Of a stretch of DNA of 64,000 nucleotides, positions 43,115 to 51,542 are shown piece by piece (the first letter of the stretch is position 1; each line of letters begins with the position of its first letter). Source of the DNA: Imhoffiella fuscus (GTDB taxonomy: Bacteria; Pseudomonadota; Gammaproteobacteria; Chromatiales; Chromatiaceae). The position numbers and the translations under genes were made by a program. The notes under the pieces were generated by a model, which did not search any database, was not told where the DNA came from, and saw only the letters and a list, made by a program, of their open reading frames with translations. The stretch lies in contig NZ_JBHUHX010000004.1 in NCBI RefSeq assembly GCF_042682685.1, forward strand, positions 208,178-272,177. The letters run 5' to 3'.

Positions 43115-43833
43115 CGCGCGTCCTCCTCCCGAACCCGCACGGCCGCTGCATCGCCGGATCGGCTCGCCCCGCTCCAGGAGAAGAAGCGTGGCCGCGTCCG
43201 GTCGAGCCACCATTCCATACACACGTAGGGATGGTTTCCGCCGAAGGTGAGATCGCGGAATGAGATCGCGACCTGGGCGTCCATCAACCGCCGGTAGAGC
43301 GTGACCTTGTTGTCCGGGACGAACATCAGATAGAGCTGGATCCCCCAGGTAGCGCCGAGCTCGAAATAGGCCCGATAAAAGGCATTGAGTAAGCCCCGGC
43401 CCTCGTCGTCGATCATGAAGCGGCCCAGCTCCGCGAACTGGATGCCGTCGCGCCGATAGCCGTCCACCAGCCGATCCACCAGGGCGGCCTCCGGGATGCC
43501 CAGGGCGCCGTCGAAGGCGATCCGAGCGGTCGCGCACACCCGTCCCTCGGGGGAGCAGGCGTAGATGACGCAGGATTGGGCGTCGTAAGGGTCGTTGCGC
43601 AGGGTGTTCACATCCGGAAACTTGCGCGAGTAGACGCGCTGACGCAGATCCCAGATCCCGTCTCGGATGCGACGCTGCTCGATACCCTTGGACCCAGGCT
43701 CCAGGACGAGTTCGGTGCCGCCTTGACTCATTCGGATCTCGCACAGGCTTCCCTGAGCGTCGCTCCAAGGCGGGGCGACGCACGCCGCTACCGGCAGCCT
43801 GTCGAGGACTGCCGCTGGGTTCTGAATTGTCAT
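43111..43833 (-). CDS. Acyl-signal synthase-like N-acyltransferase (FeeM/LuxI-like GNAT)
   Basis: This 240-aa protein has the GNAT-type fold used by LuxI autoinducer synthases and FeeM N-acyl amino acid synthases. The pattern 'WDLRQRVYSRKFPDV.TLRNDPYD', then 'RVCATARIAFDGALGIP' and 'AELGRFMIDDEGRGLLNAFYRAYFELG', corresponds to the acyl-chain and acceptor sites: a recurrent 'R-x-x-V-Y', 'G-x-x-R-h', and 'E-h-x-R-F/h-h' arrangement. The acyl donor is probably acyl-ACP; the acceptor is unknown. A strong GGAGGT site precedes the ATG. It is co-transcribed with a methyltransferase gene and divergent from a two-regulator pair that includes a LuxR-like receptor. Confidence 0.6.
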   Translation of the reverse strand: MTIQNPAAVLDRLPVAACVAPPWSDAQGSLCEIRMSQGGTELVLEPGSKGIEQRRIRDGIWDLRQRVYSRKFPDVNTLRNDPYDAQSCVIYACSPEGRVCATARIAFDGALGIPEAALVDRLVDGYRRDGIQFAELGRFMIDDEGRGLLNAFYRAYFELGATWGIQLYLMFVPDNKVTLYRRLMDAQVAISFRDLTFGGNHPYVCMEWWLDRTRPRFFSWSGASRSGDAAAVRVREEDAR

Positions 43834-43930
43834 GCTTTGACCTCCGTTCGAAGAAGAAAACAGATGGTCAAGACGTCCTGACTGCTAATGCGCGAAGGGC
43901 AAGTTATCCCTGGACGCGGCTGTTGTGGGA

Positions 43931-43960
43931 ACGGTTAAGGCGCTTTTAAGACGGTTAAGG
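43931..43960. promoter_or_regulatory. Direct repeats in the signal-synthase divergent promoter
   Basis: ACGGTTAAGG occurs twice, at 43931-43940 and 43951-43960, exactly 20 bases apart (two helical turns), in the gap between the divergent acyltransferase and XRE-like genes. Same-face direct repeats of 10 bp suit binding by a regulator. They may serve either transcription unit. Confidence 0.5.
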
Positions 43961-44117
43961 GGTTGTCTGTCGCTTGCGCAGCCGGTCCATCTGAATCGCA
44001 CCCTGATACGGCGCTGCAGATGCTCACCGTTTCTATGACTTCGCCCTCTTTCCCGGCCGGGGCGACTCCGGTATTTTTGGACCTCTTAGTCCCTATCGCG
44101 TGTGGAAGTGGGCCTCA

Positions 44118-44888
44118 ATGGCAGCTCGACGAAATCGCTGTGTGACGCTCGATGCGGAGAAAGTGCGCTCCTATGCACGCAAGTTAGGGATCGATTCGCC
44201 GCAGCAGTTGGAGATCCTCTACCGAAAGCGGATCCGCGTGCCCGAGACCATGAGCGTCGGTATCGTGCGCAAGGCATGGAACGGGGAGTGCGTGGATAAG
44301 GAGCCGGCCCGCAAGCTCGCCGATTGTCTCGGCTTGAACGATTTCTTGCCGCTGTTGCGAACCGATCCGGAGGTCGGTCCTTGGGGGCGTTTGATGGCCG
44401 ACGAATCGTTGCGGGCCAGCATCCTGAAGTTTGTTCCGGCGGCGGATACCGATCTGCGCCTGGTGCGTTTGGAGAGCGGGTCCCGCGAAGAGGGTCTGCC
44501 CAGAGTGTCATTGAAGACCGCGTGGTTTCTTCTCTGCTCCGGGAGGCGCGACCAGGAATTGTTCTTGCTTATTCGCAGTCGCACGCGTTTCGTGCAGCTT
44601 GCGCCTTTGGAGGGTGAGCCGTTCGTCAATCGTTTCGAGGGGAGCGGTCTGCGCTATCCCGCCCAAGGCAGCCTGGAGTTCGAAGCTTCCGACGGCATGG
44701 GCTGGCGTCAATTCGTGGCTCTGCGCGCACATCGCATTCCCATGCCCTTACGCGGACCGCTCACCGGCTATGACCTCACCTTGAACGAGCTGGATCAGCT
44801 TGCGCTGCGCGTGTCGATGCCGGTTCAAGGTCGCCCCGACCTCGCCGTGGATACCTTCGAGTTCGTGCTCGACCACTTCGCGGCGTAA
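44118..44888 (+). CDS. XRE-like HTH protein with C-terminal DUF4384-like domain
   Basis: This 256-aa protein has an N-terminal part resembling an XRE-type HTH (residues about 10-65: 'VRSYARKLGIDSPQQLEILY', 'SVGIVRKAWNGECVDKEPARKLADCL'). Its C-terminal part ('LRLVRLESG', 'FLLIRSRTRFVQLAPLEGEPF', 'GSLEFEASDGMGWRQFVAL') has the rhythm of the DUF4384 fold, a beta-rich domain often beside proteases and kinases. Both calls are by pattern and moderate. The start at 44118 (ATG) is preferred to a GTG six codons earlier. It is divergent from the acyltransferase gene and 12 bases before the LuxR-like gene. Confidence 0.5.
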   Translation: MAARRNRCVTLDAEKVRSYARKLGIDSPQQLEILYRKRIRVPETMSVGIVRKAWNGECVDKEPARKLADCLGLNDFLPLLRTDPEVGPWGRLMADESLRASILKFVPAADTDLRLVRLESGSREEGLPRVSLKTAWFLLCSGRRDQELFLLIRSRTRFVQLAPLEGEPFVNRFEGSGLRYPAQGSLEFEASDGMGWRQFVALRAHRIPMPLRGPLTGYDLTLNELDQLALRVSMPVQGRPDLAVDTFEFVLDHFAA

Positions 44889-44900
44889 CGAGTCCAACGT

Positions 44901-45662
44901 ATGCAACTGATTGTCGATTACGTCAGCGAACTCTGCGACGCGAAAGGCGTCGAGCAATGTTTCGAAGCATTGGAGCGAGCCGTCATCCGGCTCGGATTCG
45001 ACGGCATTATCTATAGTTCGTATCTTCTGTGTTCCCAAAAGGAGGAGGGCGCTTCTCCCGTGCTCCTGCGCTCGGAAGGCTTCGATGCGGCCTTTCTGAA
45101 ACACTATGTAGAAGCCGGGCTCACCGATCAGGACTTCACCATCAAACGCATCCTGCAGGGTGACGTGGCGCCGATCGATTGGTGGCTTGAGGACGAGCGC
45201 GGGATATTGGAGCCTCAGGAGCGAACCGTCATCGAGATCGCTCGCCACGACTACGGCCTATACAATGGGATCTCTATTCCGACGCTCAGCGACAAGGAGG
45301 AGATCGCTGGCGCCAGCCTGGTGAGTCGCGACAAGGAAGCGAGCTTCCGCAAGCTGCTCGATGAGCATTTCCAGGTGCTGCGCAATCTCGTTCGTCTGTT
45401 CCACGACCGTATCTATGCCGATCCGCTGTGCCGCAAGACCATGATGCTCGCCCATCTCTCGGACCTTTCCGAAAAGGAGCGGAAGATCCTCGAGTTCCTG
45501 ACCACCGGACGTCCGTTGAAAAATATCGACGGCAAGGAAATCACCCCCGCTTACGCCAACAAACTGCTGAGTGGGCTGTCCCAGCGCCTGGGGGCGACCA
45601 ACCGTCAACAGTTGCGCTACCTCCTCGGCCTGTATCGCATTCACGATTTGTGGGCGTCGTGA
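44901..45662 (+). CDS. LuxR-family autoinducer-binding regulator (divergent HTH)
   Basis: This 253-aa protein has the LuxR quorum-sensing layout. Residues about 10-165 match the autoinducer-binding domain: 'YVEAGLTDQDFTIKRILQGDVAPIDWW' has the 'Y...G...D' and 'P..W' residues, and 'HDYGLYNGISIPTLSDKEEIAG' is the usual 'GL..G...P' segment. The C-terminal 60 residues begin 'LSDLSEKERKILEFLTTGRP' and end 'LSQRLGATNRQQLRYLL', matching LuxR HTH edges, but the recognition helix is unusual (KEITPAYANKLLSGL). It is coupled to the upstream XRE-like gene and opposite the acyltransferase, so it may be the receptor of that enzyme's product. Confidence 0.7.
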   Translation: MQLIVDYVSELCDAKGVEQCFEALERAVIRLGFDGIIYSSYLLCSQKEEGASPVLLRSEGFDAAFLKHYVEAGLTDQDFTIKRILQGDVAPIDWWLEDERGILEPQERTVIEIARHDYGLYNGISIPTLSDKEEIAGASLVSRDKEASFRKLLDEHFQVLRNLVRLFHDRIYADPLCRKTMMLAHLSDLSEKERKILEFLTTGRPLKNIDGKEITPAYANKLLSGLSQRLGATNRQQLRYLLGLYRIHDLWAS

Positions 45663-45823
45663 CCGCGCGGTCGGGCATCGCTCGGGAATTGAGTAGATAA
45701 CCCGATTGGAAAACTGACGGCCGGCCAGACTTCCGAAGAGACCGATCGATAGACCAACGAAAGACGTCCGTATCGCGTATCGAGTCTAACGATCTTCGCT
45801 CCTCACCTCGATCCGGAGATTCC

Positions 45824-47011
45824 ATGACCTTCTACGGCATCCTCGATATCGGTGCCTGGCAGGCGGTGCTTGTCACCCTTGCACTGACCCACGTGACGAT
45901 CGCTGCAGTGACGATTTTCCTGCATCGCTCCCAGGCCCATCGCGCGATCGATCTCCATCCGGTCGTGTCGCATTTCTTCCGTTTCTGGCTCTGGCTCACC
46001 ACCGGCATGGTGACGCTGGAGTGGGTCGCCGTGCACCGCCGTCATCACGCCCGATGCGAGACCGCGCTGGATCCGCACAGCCCCCAGGTCTTCGGTCTGC
46101 GCAAGGTGCTGACCGAGGGTGCTGAACTCTATGCCGAGGCGACTGGCGATGCCGATACCCTGGAGCGCTTCGGAAAGGGGGTGACGAACGACTGGGTGGA
46201 GCGCAACCTCTACAGCCGTTTCCGCTCGCACGGTCTGGGTCTGATGCTGTTTGTCGATCTGCTGTTGTTCGGCGTCTATGGCGTTGTCATCTGGGCGGTG
46301 CAGATGCTGTGGATTCCTATCTGGGCGGCCGGCGTGGTCAATGGCATTGGCCACTATGCGGGCTATCGGAACTTCGAAACGCCGGATGCCTCGACCAATT
46401 TCATGCCCTGGGGAATCCTGATCGGTGGGGAGGAACTGCACAACAATCATCACGCCTTCCCGAGTTCGGCGCGTCTGTCGTCCACGTGGTGGGAGTTCGA
46501 TCTGGGATGGCTCTACATTCGTCTGCTCTGCATGCTGCGGCTGGCGAAGGTGAGACGGGTCGCCCCCGAGCCGATCATTATTCCGGGGAAACGGCAGATG
46601 GATCTGGATACGCTGAGCGCCATCATCCTGAGCCGGATGCACGTGATCGCCCGCTATGGTAAGGACGTGCTGACGCCGGTCGTGCGCGCGGAACTCTGTC
46701 GCGATGCGCATCATTGCCGGCGTCTCGTACGCAGGTCGAGAAAACTGCTGGCGAAAGAGGGCTCGCGCCTGGATGCCGCCGCGCGGCTGCGTGTCGAGCA
46801 GCTACTGTCTCAGCACCAGACCTTGGCGACGGTCTATCAATTCAAGGAACGCTTGCAGGATATCTGGGAGCGGCGCGCGCCGACTCAGGAGGCGCTGCTC
46901 GACATACTTCAGGATTGGTGTCAGCAGGCGGAGGCAACGGGCATCCAGGCGCTCGAGCACTTCTCGCTCAATCTGCGCGGCTATTCACTGGAAGGTGCCC
47001 GCGCCGCCTGA
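45824..47011 (+). CDS. Fatty acid desaturase with C-terminal extension
   Basis: This 395-aa membrane di-iron enzyme inserts a double bond into acyl chains. The three histidine boxes are HRSQAHRAIDLH, EWVAVHRRHHA and NNHHAFPSSARLS, set among four hydrophobic helices; the pattern is the acyl-CoA/phospholipid delta-9 group. Residues about 260-395 are an extra helical, charged segment ('RRSRKLLAKEGSRLDAAARL') not found in the shortest members. A GGAG site precedes the ATG. The gene follows the LuxR-like gene by 160 bases and could be part of its regulon, but no shared operator was found. Its end overlaps the convergent SGNH gene by 31 bases. Confidence 0.9.
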   Translation: MTFYGILDIGAWQAVLVTLALTHVTIAAVTIFLHRSQAHRAIDLHPVVSHFFRFWLWLTTGMVTLEWVAVHRRHHARCETALDPHSPQVFGLRKVLTEGAELYAEATGDADTLERFGKGVTNDWVERNLYSRFRSHGLGLMLFVDLLLFGVYGVVIWAVQMLWIPIWAAGVVNGIGHYAGYRNFETPDASTNFMPWGILIGGEELHNNHHAFPSSARLSSTWWEFDLGWLYIRLLCMLRLAKVRRVAPEPIIIPGKRQMDLDTLSAIILSRMHVIARYGKDVLTPVVRAELCRDAHHCRRLVRRSRKLLAKEGSRLDAAARLRVEQLLSQHQTLATVYQFKERLQDIWERRAPTQEALLDILQDWCQQAEATGIQALEHFSLNLRGYSLEGARAA

Positions 47012-48087
47012 TCGGGTGCGCTTCCGTCGAGCCTGCCCGTGAGTTCCAGTCTGTCGAGACAGCGCTCGACGGACCGACAGAGGATCTGGTGTCCCTTGGG
47101 GCTGTAGTGGATGTCGTCTCGGGCGAGGAACAGTGCGCCGAGATCGCTTTGGCGGGCGAAATCGTCGTAGGGGTCGCAGTAGTGCAGACCGCGTTGGTCG
47201 AGCAGCTCACGGACCAGTCTGCGCGGGGCACCGAATTCTGCGGGATTGCGCAGCGCGTTCAGCTCCGGAAAGAGAATGAAGCCGAAGGGGGTGTACCTGC
47301 CTTTCAGCAAAGCCGAGAATGCGTCGAGCCCGGTTTCGAACCGCTGTCTGTTTTCGTCGGACTGCCAGCCCGCGACCACGGTACGCATCCATTTCGTGTG
47401 ATAGTCCTCGCGCTCGTCGGCATTCAACATGGCATAGGTGAATCGCGTGCGGATCTCGCGCAGGAAGCGCACGGCATAGGTTCGGCCGATACGCTCCTGC
47501 ACGCGGGCGACCCAGTCGGGCTTGTGCCATTCCTTGGCATAGCGCTGGGCACGTCGTGCCGGTCCGTTGTCGTCCATTGACGCGAAGTCGTTCAGGGTGA
47601 TGCCGACCAGGACCGCATCCGGGTTCGCACCCAGGAAATTCAGACGCGCCAGCGTCAGATAGTGGCCGAAGGTATAGGAGTTCACGCCCAGGTTGAGTAG
47701 GCGTTGGCCCGTCTGGCCGGTTTCGTCCGCGCGGTCGAGGCACTCCGTGAATCGCTCGTCCTGGCGCACGCCCGCACCGAACACGACCGAGTCGCCCAGT
47801 ACCGCGATCCGCATGCCATCACCGGGTTGTGCCTTGAAATCGCGGTCGCGGAACCCCTGAGCGTTGATCTCGATCGGGATGTCCTGGTACGCAGAGCCCT
47901 TGAAATGCCCCGAGAAATTCGGCTGGTAGCTATAGCCCAGTTGGGGATGCGCGACGATCAGACCTGCGGGATAGCCGTAATCGCTGATCGGCTGGCTGAT
48001 TTCGAGCTTGTAGAACGCAAATCCCGCCCCCTCCAGAAGGAGGAAGACTAACAGCAGCCAGACCAAGACGAACAGCATTCTTCGCAT
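46981..48087 (-). CDS. Membrane-anchored SGNH/GDSL hydrolase
   Basis: This 368-aa protein has an N-terminal signal-anchor helix (about residues 3-24) and a periplasmic SGNH hydrolase domain. The block-I motif is 'RIAVLGDSVVFGAG' (catalytic Ser), 'LNLGVNSYTFGHYL' supplies the Gly/Asn, 'VGITLNDF' the block-III Asn, and 'RDDIHYSPKGH' the Asp-His pair. Such enzymes remove or transfer acyl groups on glycans. It is divergent from a carbamoyltransferase gene followed by SxtJ and DUF5989 genes, a combination seen repeatedly in bacteria, pointing to modification of a surface glycan or small molecule. Confidence 0.85.
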   Translation of the reverse strand: MRRMLFVLVWLLLVFLLLEGAGFAFYKLEISQPISDYGYPAGLIVAHPQLGYSYQPNFSGHFKGSAYQDIPIEINAQGFRDRDFKAQPGDGMRIAVLGDSVVFGAGVRQDERFTECLDRADETGQTGQRLLNLGVNSYTFGHYLTLARLNFLGANPDAVLVGITLNDFASMDDNGPARRAQRYAKEWHKPDWVARVQERIGRTYAVRFLREIRTRFTYAMLNADEREDYHTKWMRTVVAGWQSDENRQRFETGLDAFSALLKGRYTPFGFILFPELNALRNPAEFGAPRRLVRELLDQRGLHYCDPYDDFARQSDLGALFLARDDIHYSPKGHQILCRSVERCLDRLELTGRLDGSAPDQAARAPSSE

Positions 48088-48173
48088 CAGGGTATCCGCA
48101 GGTTGTTTTGTTTGCGTACTTGGGCGATGGCAGGGAATTCCAGGGCCACTGAGTCAGCCCATTGGGAATTCGC

Positions 48174-48179
48174 TATACT
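48174..48179 (+). promoter_or_regulatory. Candidate -10 box for the carbamoyltransferase operon
   Basis: TATACT lies 36 bases before the ATG at 48215, in the 127-base gap between the divergent SGNH and carbamoyltransferase genes. No good -35 box is placed at 17 bases, so the promoter may need an activator. Confidence 0.3.
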
Positions 48180-48214
48180 GCGCGCCCAATGTCCCTGTCG
48201 GTCCAGCGAAGTCC

Positions 48215-50059
48215 ATGGCTGTCAATATTCTCGGTATTTCCGCATATTATCATGACAGCGCCGCATGCCTGGTGCGTGACGGCGAGATCCTGGCCGCCGC
48301 ACAGCAGGAGCGCTTTTCGCGTAAAAAGCATGACGCCGACTTTCCGGTCGAGGCGATCGGCTACTGCCTGGAGGAGGGCGGTCTTGCGCTGGCGGATCTC
48401 GATCATGTCGTCTTCTACGATAAGCCGCTGATCAAGTTCGAGCGTCTGCTGGAGACCTATCTGGCCTATGCGCCTAGCGGACTGCGCTCGTTTCTGGCCG
48501 CCATGCCGATCTGGCTGAAGGAAAAGCTCCTTCTCAAGAGCCTGCTGCACAAGGAACTCGCCGCGCTCGGCGACATCGCAGCGGCGGATCTGCCCCCGCT
48601 GCTCTTTACCCGACACCATCAGGCGCACGCGGCCTCGGCATTCTTTCCGAGTCCCTTCGAGCGTGCTGCGGTGCTCTGTATGGACGGCGTCGGCGAGTGG
48701 GCCACCACCTCGGTCTGGCTCGGTGACGGTAATCGGCTGACGCCTCAGTGGGAGATCCAGTTCCCGCATTCACTGGGGCTGCTCTACTCGGCCTTCACCT
48801 ACTTTACCGGCTTCAAGGTCAACTCCGGCGAGTACAAGCTGATGGGGCTGGCTCCCTACGGCGAGCCGAAGTACAGGGACCTGATCCTCGATCATCTGCT
48901 GTCGCTGAAGGACGACGGCACCTTTCGCATGGACATGCGCTATTTCAACTACGCCAACGGCCTGACCATGACCAACCGGGCCTTCGATCGGCTCTTTGGC
49001 GGTCCGCCGCGCCGGCCAGAATCGCCACTCACGCAGCGGGAGATGGACTTGGCCAGCTCCATTCAGTCCGTGACGGAGGAGGTCGTGCTGCGCCTTGGGC
49101 GGACGGTCCATCGGGAGCTGGGCGTCGACCACCTCTGCCTGGCCGGCGGCGTGGCGTTGAATTGCGTCGCCAACGGGCGATTGCTGCGGGAGGGGCCATT
49201 CAAGGAGATCTGGGTTCAGCCTGCGGCGGGCGATGCCGGTGGTGCTCTGGGCGCTGCGCTATCGGTCTGGCACCAGTATCTGGACCGCCCCCGGTCTGGC
49301 GCCGACAGCGACCGCATGCAGGGTGCCTATCTGGGTCCCTCATTCGACAATGACCGGATCGAGACCTATCTGAATGGCGCGGGCATCCCGTACCAGCGCA
49401 TGGACGACGACGCCTTGATGACACGGCTGGCGGCGTTGCTCGATGACGAGCAGGTCATCGGCTGGTTCCAGGGCCGAATGGAGTTCGGCCCGCGCGCATT
49501 GGGTGGGCGCTCCATCATTGGCGACCCGCGCAGCGCCCGAATGCAGTCGGTAATGAACCTCAAGATCAAGTATCGGGAATCCTTCAGACCCTTCGCGCCG
49601 GCGATACTGGCGGAGCGGGTGTCGGACTGGTTCGCGCATGAGGGGCAGAGCCCCTATATGCTGATGGTCGCGCCGGTCGCGGAGTCCCGGCGTATCGCCA
49701 TGACCGACGACCAGCAGCGGCTGTTCGGCATCGACAAACTGAAGGTGCCTCGCTCGCAGATCCCGGCCATCACCCATGTCGACTACTCGGCCCGGCTTCA
49801 GACCGTGCATGCCGAGACCAATCCGCGCTTCCATCGGCTGATCGCGGCCTTCGCCGAGCGCACCGGCTGTCCGCTGTTGGTCAACACCTCGTTCAACGTG
49901 CGCGGCGAACCCATCGTCGGCTCCCCCGAGGATGCCTATCGCTGCTTCATGCGCACAGAGATGGACTATCTGGTGCTGGAGAATTGCCTGATTACCAAAT
50001 CCGAGCAGCCGGCGCAACCACGCGATCAAAGCTGGCAACACACGTTCGAGCTGGACTGA
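48215..50059 (+). CDS. Carbamoyltransferase (NodU/CmcH family)
   Basis: This 614-aa enzyme transfers a carbamoyl group from carbamoyl phosphate to an alcohol. The family's N-terminal kinase-like domain begins 'ILGISAYYHDSAACLV' and holds the metal-binding 'HHQAHAASAFFPSPF' and 'VLCMDGVGEWATTSVW'. The C-terminal YrdC-like domain includes 'QGRMEFGPRALGGRSIIGDP' and 'NTSFNVRGEPIVGSPEDAY', both diagnostic. The acceptor could be a sugar or secondary metabolite. The product of the adjacent operon (SxtJ and DUF5989) and the divergent SGNH hydrolase gene are the usual partners of this type. Confidence 0.93.
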   Translation: MAVNILGISAYYHDSAACLVRDGEILAAAQQERFSRKKHDADFPVEAIGYCLEEGGLALADLDHVVFYDKPLIKFERLLETYLAYAPSGLRSFLAAMPIWLKEKLLLKSLLHKELAALGDIAAADLPPLLFTRHHQAHAASAFFPSPFERAAVLCMDGVGEWATTSVWLGDGNRLTPQWEIQFPHSLGLLYSAFTYFTGFKVNSGEYKLMGLAPYGEPKYRDLILDHLLSLKDDGTFRMDMRYFNYANGLTMTNRAFDRLFGGPPRRPESPLTQREMDLASSIQSVTEEVVLRLGRTVHRELGVDHLCLAGGVALNCVANGRLLREGPFKEIWVQPAAGDAGGALGAALSVWHQYLDRPRSGADSDRMQGAYLGPSFDNDRIETYLNGAGIPYQRMDDDALMTRLAALLDDEQVIGWFQGRMEFGPRALGGRSIIGDPRSARMQSVMNLKIKYRESFRPFAPAILAERVSDWFAHEGQSPYMLMVAPVAESRRIAMTDDQQRLFGIDKLKVPRSQIPAITHVDYSARLQTVHAETNPRFHRLIAAFAERTGCPLLVNTSFNVRGEPIVGSPEDAYRCFMRTEMDYLVLENCLITKSEQPAQPRDQSWQHTFELD

Positions 50060-50069
50060 GGTACCGCCC

Positions 50070-50474
50070 ATGCATCCTATTCCCGAGCTCGATGCCCAGG
50101 GACTTCGCCATTTCGCGCTGACCACCGCCGCCATCGTCGTGGCGCTGTTCGGGCTGATCCTGCCCTGGCTGTTCGACCTGCGGTTCCCGATCTGGCCATG
50201 GCCCTCGGCCGCCGTCCTGATGCTCTGGGGGCTGGCCGCACCGCGTTCGCTCCGCCCGGTCTATCGCGGCTGGATGCGTCTGGGGCTCCTGATGAGCCGC
50301 GTGACGACACCTCTCATCCTGAGCCTCGTCTTTTTCGTCGTTTTCGTGCCTGCGGGTTTCATCATGCGTCTGGCCGGGAACGACCCCATGAAGCGTCGTC
50401 TGCTGCTGGATGCCGAGAGCTATCGCGAGCCAAGCCAAGAGGCCACACCTGAATCCATGGAGAAACCTTACTGA
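50070..50474 (+). CDS. SxtJ-family membrane protein
   Basis: This 134-aa protein has three hydrophobic helices (about residues 15-35, 40-58 and 78-103) and a short charged tail ending in 'MEKPY'. The N-terminal 'LRHFALTTAAIVVALFGLILPWLF' and 'APRSLRPVYRGWMRLG' match the SxtJ family, named from the saxitoxin cluster and always near carbamoyltransferase genes. Its biochemical role is unknown; it may hold the carbamoyltransferase at the membrane. A GAGGT site precedes the ATG. The stop overlaps the next start (TGATG). Confidence 0.85.
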   Translation: MHPIPELDAQGLRHFALTTAAIVVALFGLILPWLFDLRFPIWPWPSAAVLMLWGLAAPRSLRPVYRGWMRLGLLMSRVTTPLILSLVFFVVFVPAGFIMRLAGNDPMKRRLLLDAESYREPSQEATPESMEKPY

Positions 50475-50626
50475 TGCTGGATCTTCTCAAAGACCTCTGG
50501 GGCTTCATGCGCGAGCGCAAGAAGTTTTGGCTCGCGCCGATCATCATCGTCATGCTGCTGCTCGGCGTCTTGATCGTCTTGGCGCAGGGTTCGGCTGTAG
50601 CGCCCTTCATTTATACCCTGTTCTGA
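50474..50626 (+). CDS. DUF5989 (SxtK-like) small membrane protein
   Basis: This 50-aa peptide, MLDLLKDLWGFMRERKKFWL with the helix 'APIIIVMLLLGVLIVLAQ', matches the DUF5989 family. It has one membrane helix after a basic, aromatic N-terminus. It overlaps the SxtJ-like stop by one base, so they are probably co-translated. Such peptides travel with carbamoyltransferase and SxtJ genes; their function is unknown. Confidence 0.85.
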   Translation: MLDLLKDLWGFMRERKKFWLAPIIIVMLLLGVLIVLAQGSAVAPFIYTLF

Positions 50627-50771
50627 GTCAGGGCCTCACCATCGGGCGGCGCCAGGTTCTGCTGGCGTCGGCCTCTGATTTGACCGGGTCTTTTCCGCAT
50701 TCGACGCGCCGTCGCGCTCGCTAGAAGCGCGTGCCCATCATTCCCGTTTCCCATAACCAAATCGCAACAAC

Positions 50772-50790
50772 ATTATGCCAGTTCAACATT
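50772..50790 (-). promoter_or_regulatory. Second copy of the Ter-like 19-mer
   Basis: ATTATGCCAGTTCAACATT is identical over 19 bases to 16813-16831 and in the same orientation. It lies in AT-rich DNA between two converging transcription units, outside any gene, as expected for a fork-trap site rather than a promoter operator. Confidence 0.6.
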
Positions 50791-50837
50791 TTGTTAATAA
50801 CACACACAAATAAAACAAACGACACCACCCAAAAAAA

Positions 50838-50855
50838 CCGGACCATTCAGTCCGG
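50838..50855 (-). terminator. Strong factor-independent terminator
   Basis: CCGGAC (50838-50843) pairs with GTCCGG (50850-50855) around a 6-base loop. On the minus strand the stem is followed by seven T (the A run at 50831-50837), right after the membrane-protein gene. An A-rich stretch on the other side may let it work both ways. Confidence 0.85.
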
Positions 50856-50885
50856 CTAACAAAAAAGAACGAAATCTCAACGAGA

Positions 50886-51542
50886 TCAGCCACTCTGAAC
50901 ATCAGTTCGCTGATGATGCTTGATCCAGATGAAAGCGGTTCCAATGACGGCCATGGTAGCTGTACCCCCAATCACGATCAGCAAGGCATTGTCATCCAGG
51001 AAGGCGATGATGACGCCGCTGAAAATGAGGAAAAGCCCGAAGACCGCCATTTTCCAGTCCAGATACACACCACTCAGAATGCTGGCCAGCCCCAGGATAT
51101 AGATGATGACGAAGCCATCCGTCTCGGCCTTGAGGAAGTGCTGGACATCCGACTGAAAGAGCAGGTGAACAACCAGTAGCAGCGCGCCCCAGTGCACCAG
51201 CTGCCGCAAGATGTAGCGAGACCGAGTTTGCCAGATGTCGCCGGCGTGGTGGCCCCAGCTACTCACGGTGGAAACGATGGCGACAAGCGGAATAAAGTAA
51301 TTCCAGATGTCTTTTGTTGAGGCTGGATTGTGGTCGGTCATGGCGATGAGTACGACCGCAATCACGTAGAGCACCAGGTAGGGAAGGGTCGCCATACCGA
51401 ATTTGCCGACAGGAGTCGTGGGGCGTGGAATCAGACGATCGATTCCTTCGGTGATCGTACTACCGAGCTGCGCGAGCTTCTCTGAATGGATCAGCTTATC
51501 GATAGGGATACGCTTTTCGAAATGTGCGAGTTGATTCGACAT
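50886..51542 (-). CDS. Polytopic membrane protein of unknown function
   Basis: This 218-aa protein has a cytoplasmic N-terminus of about 45 residues with charged helices ('LAQLGSTITEGIDRLIPRP') and then five or six hydrophobic helices, among them 'LPYLVLYVIAVVLIAM' and 'FGLFLIFSGVIIAFL'. I do not recognise the family. A GGAG site 8 bases before the ATG supports the start. Transcription ends at the strong terminator at 50838. The gene stands between the carbamoyltransferase operon and an antiporter gene, with no evident partner. Confidence 0.6.
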   Translation of the reverse strand: MSNQLAHFEKRIPIDKLIHSEKLAQLGSTITEGIDRLIPRPTTPVGKFGMATLPYLVLYVIAVVLIAMTDHNPASTKDIWNYFIPLVAIVSTVSSWGHHAGDIWQTRSRYILRQLVHWGALLLVVHLLFQSDVQHFLKAETDGFVIIYILGLASILSGVYLDWKMAVFGLFLIFSGVIIAFLDDNALLIVIGGTATMAVIGTAFIWIKHHQRTDVQSG

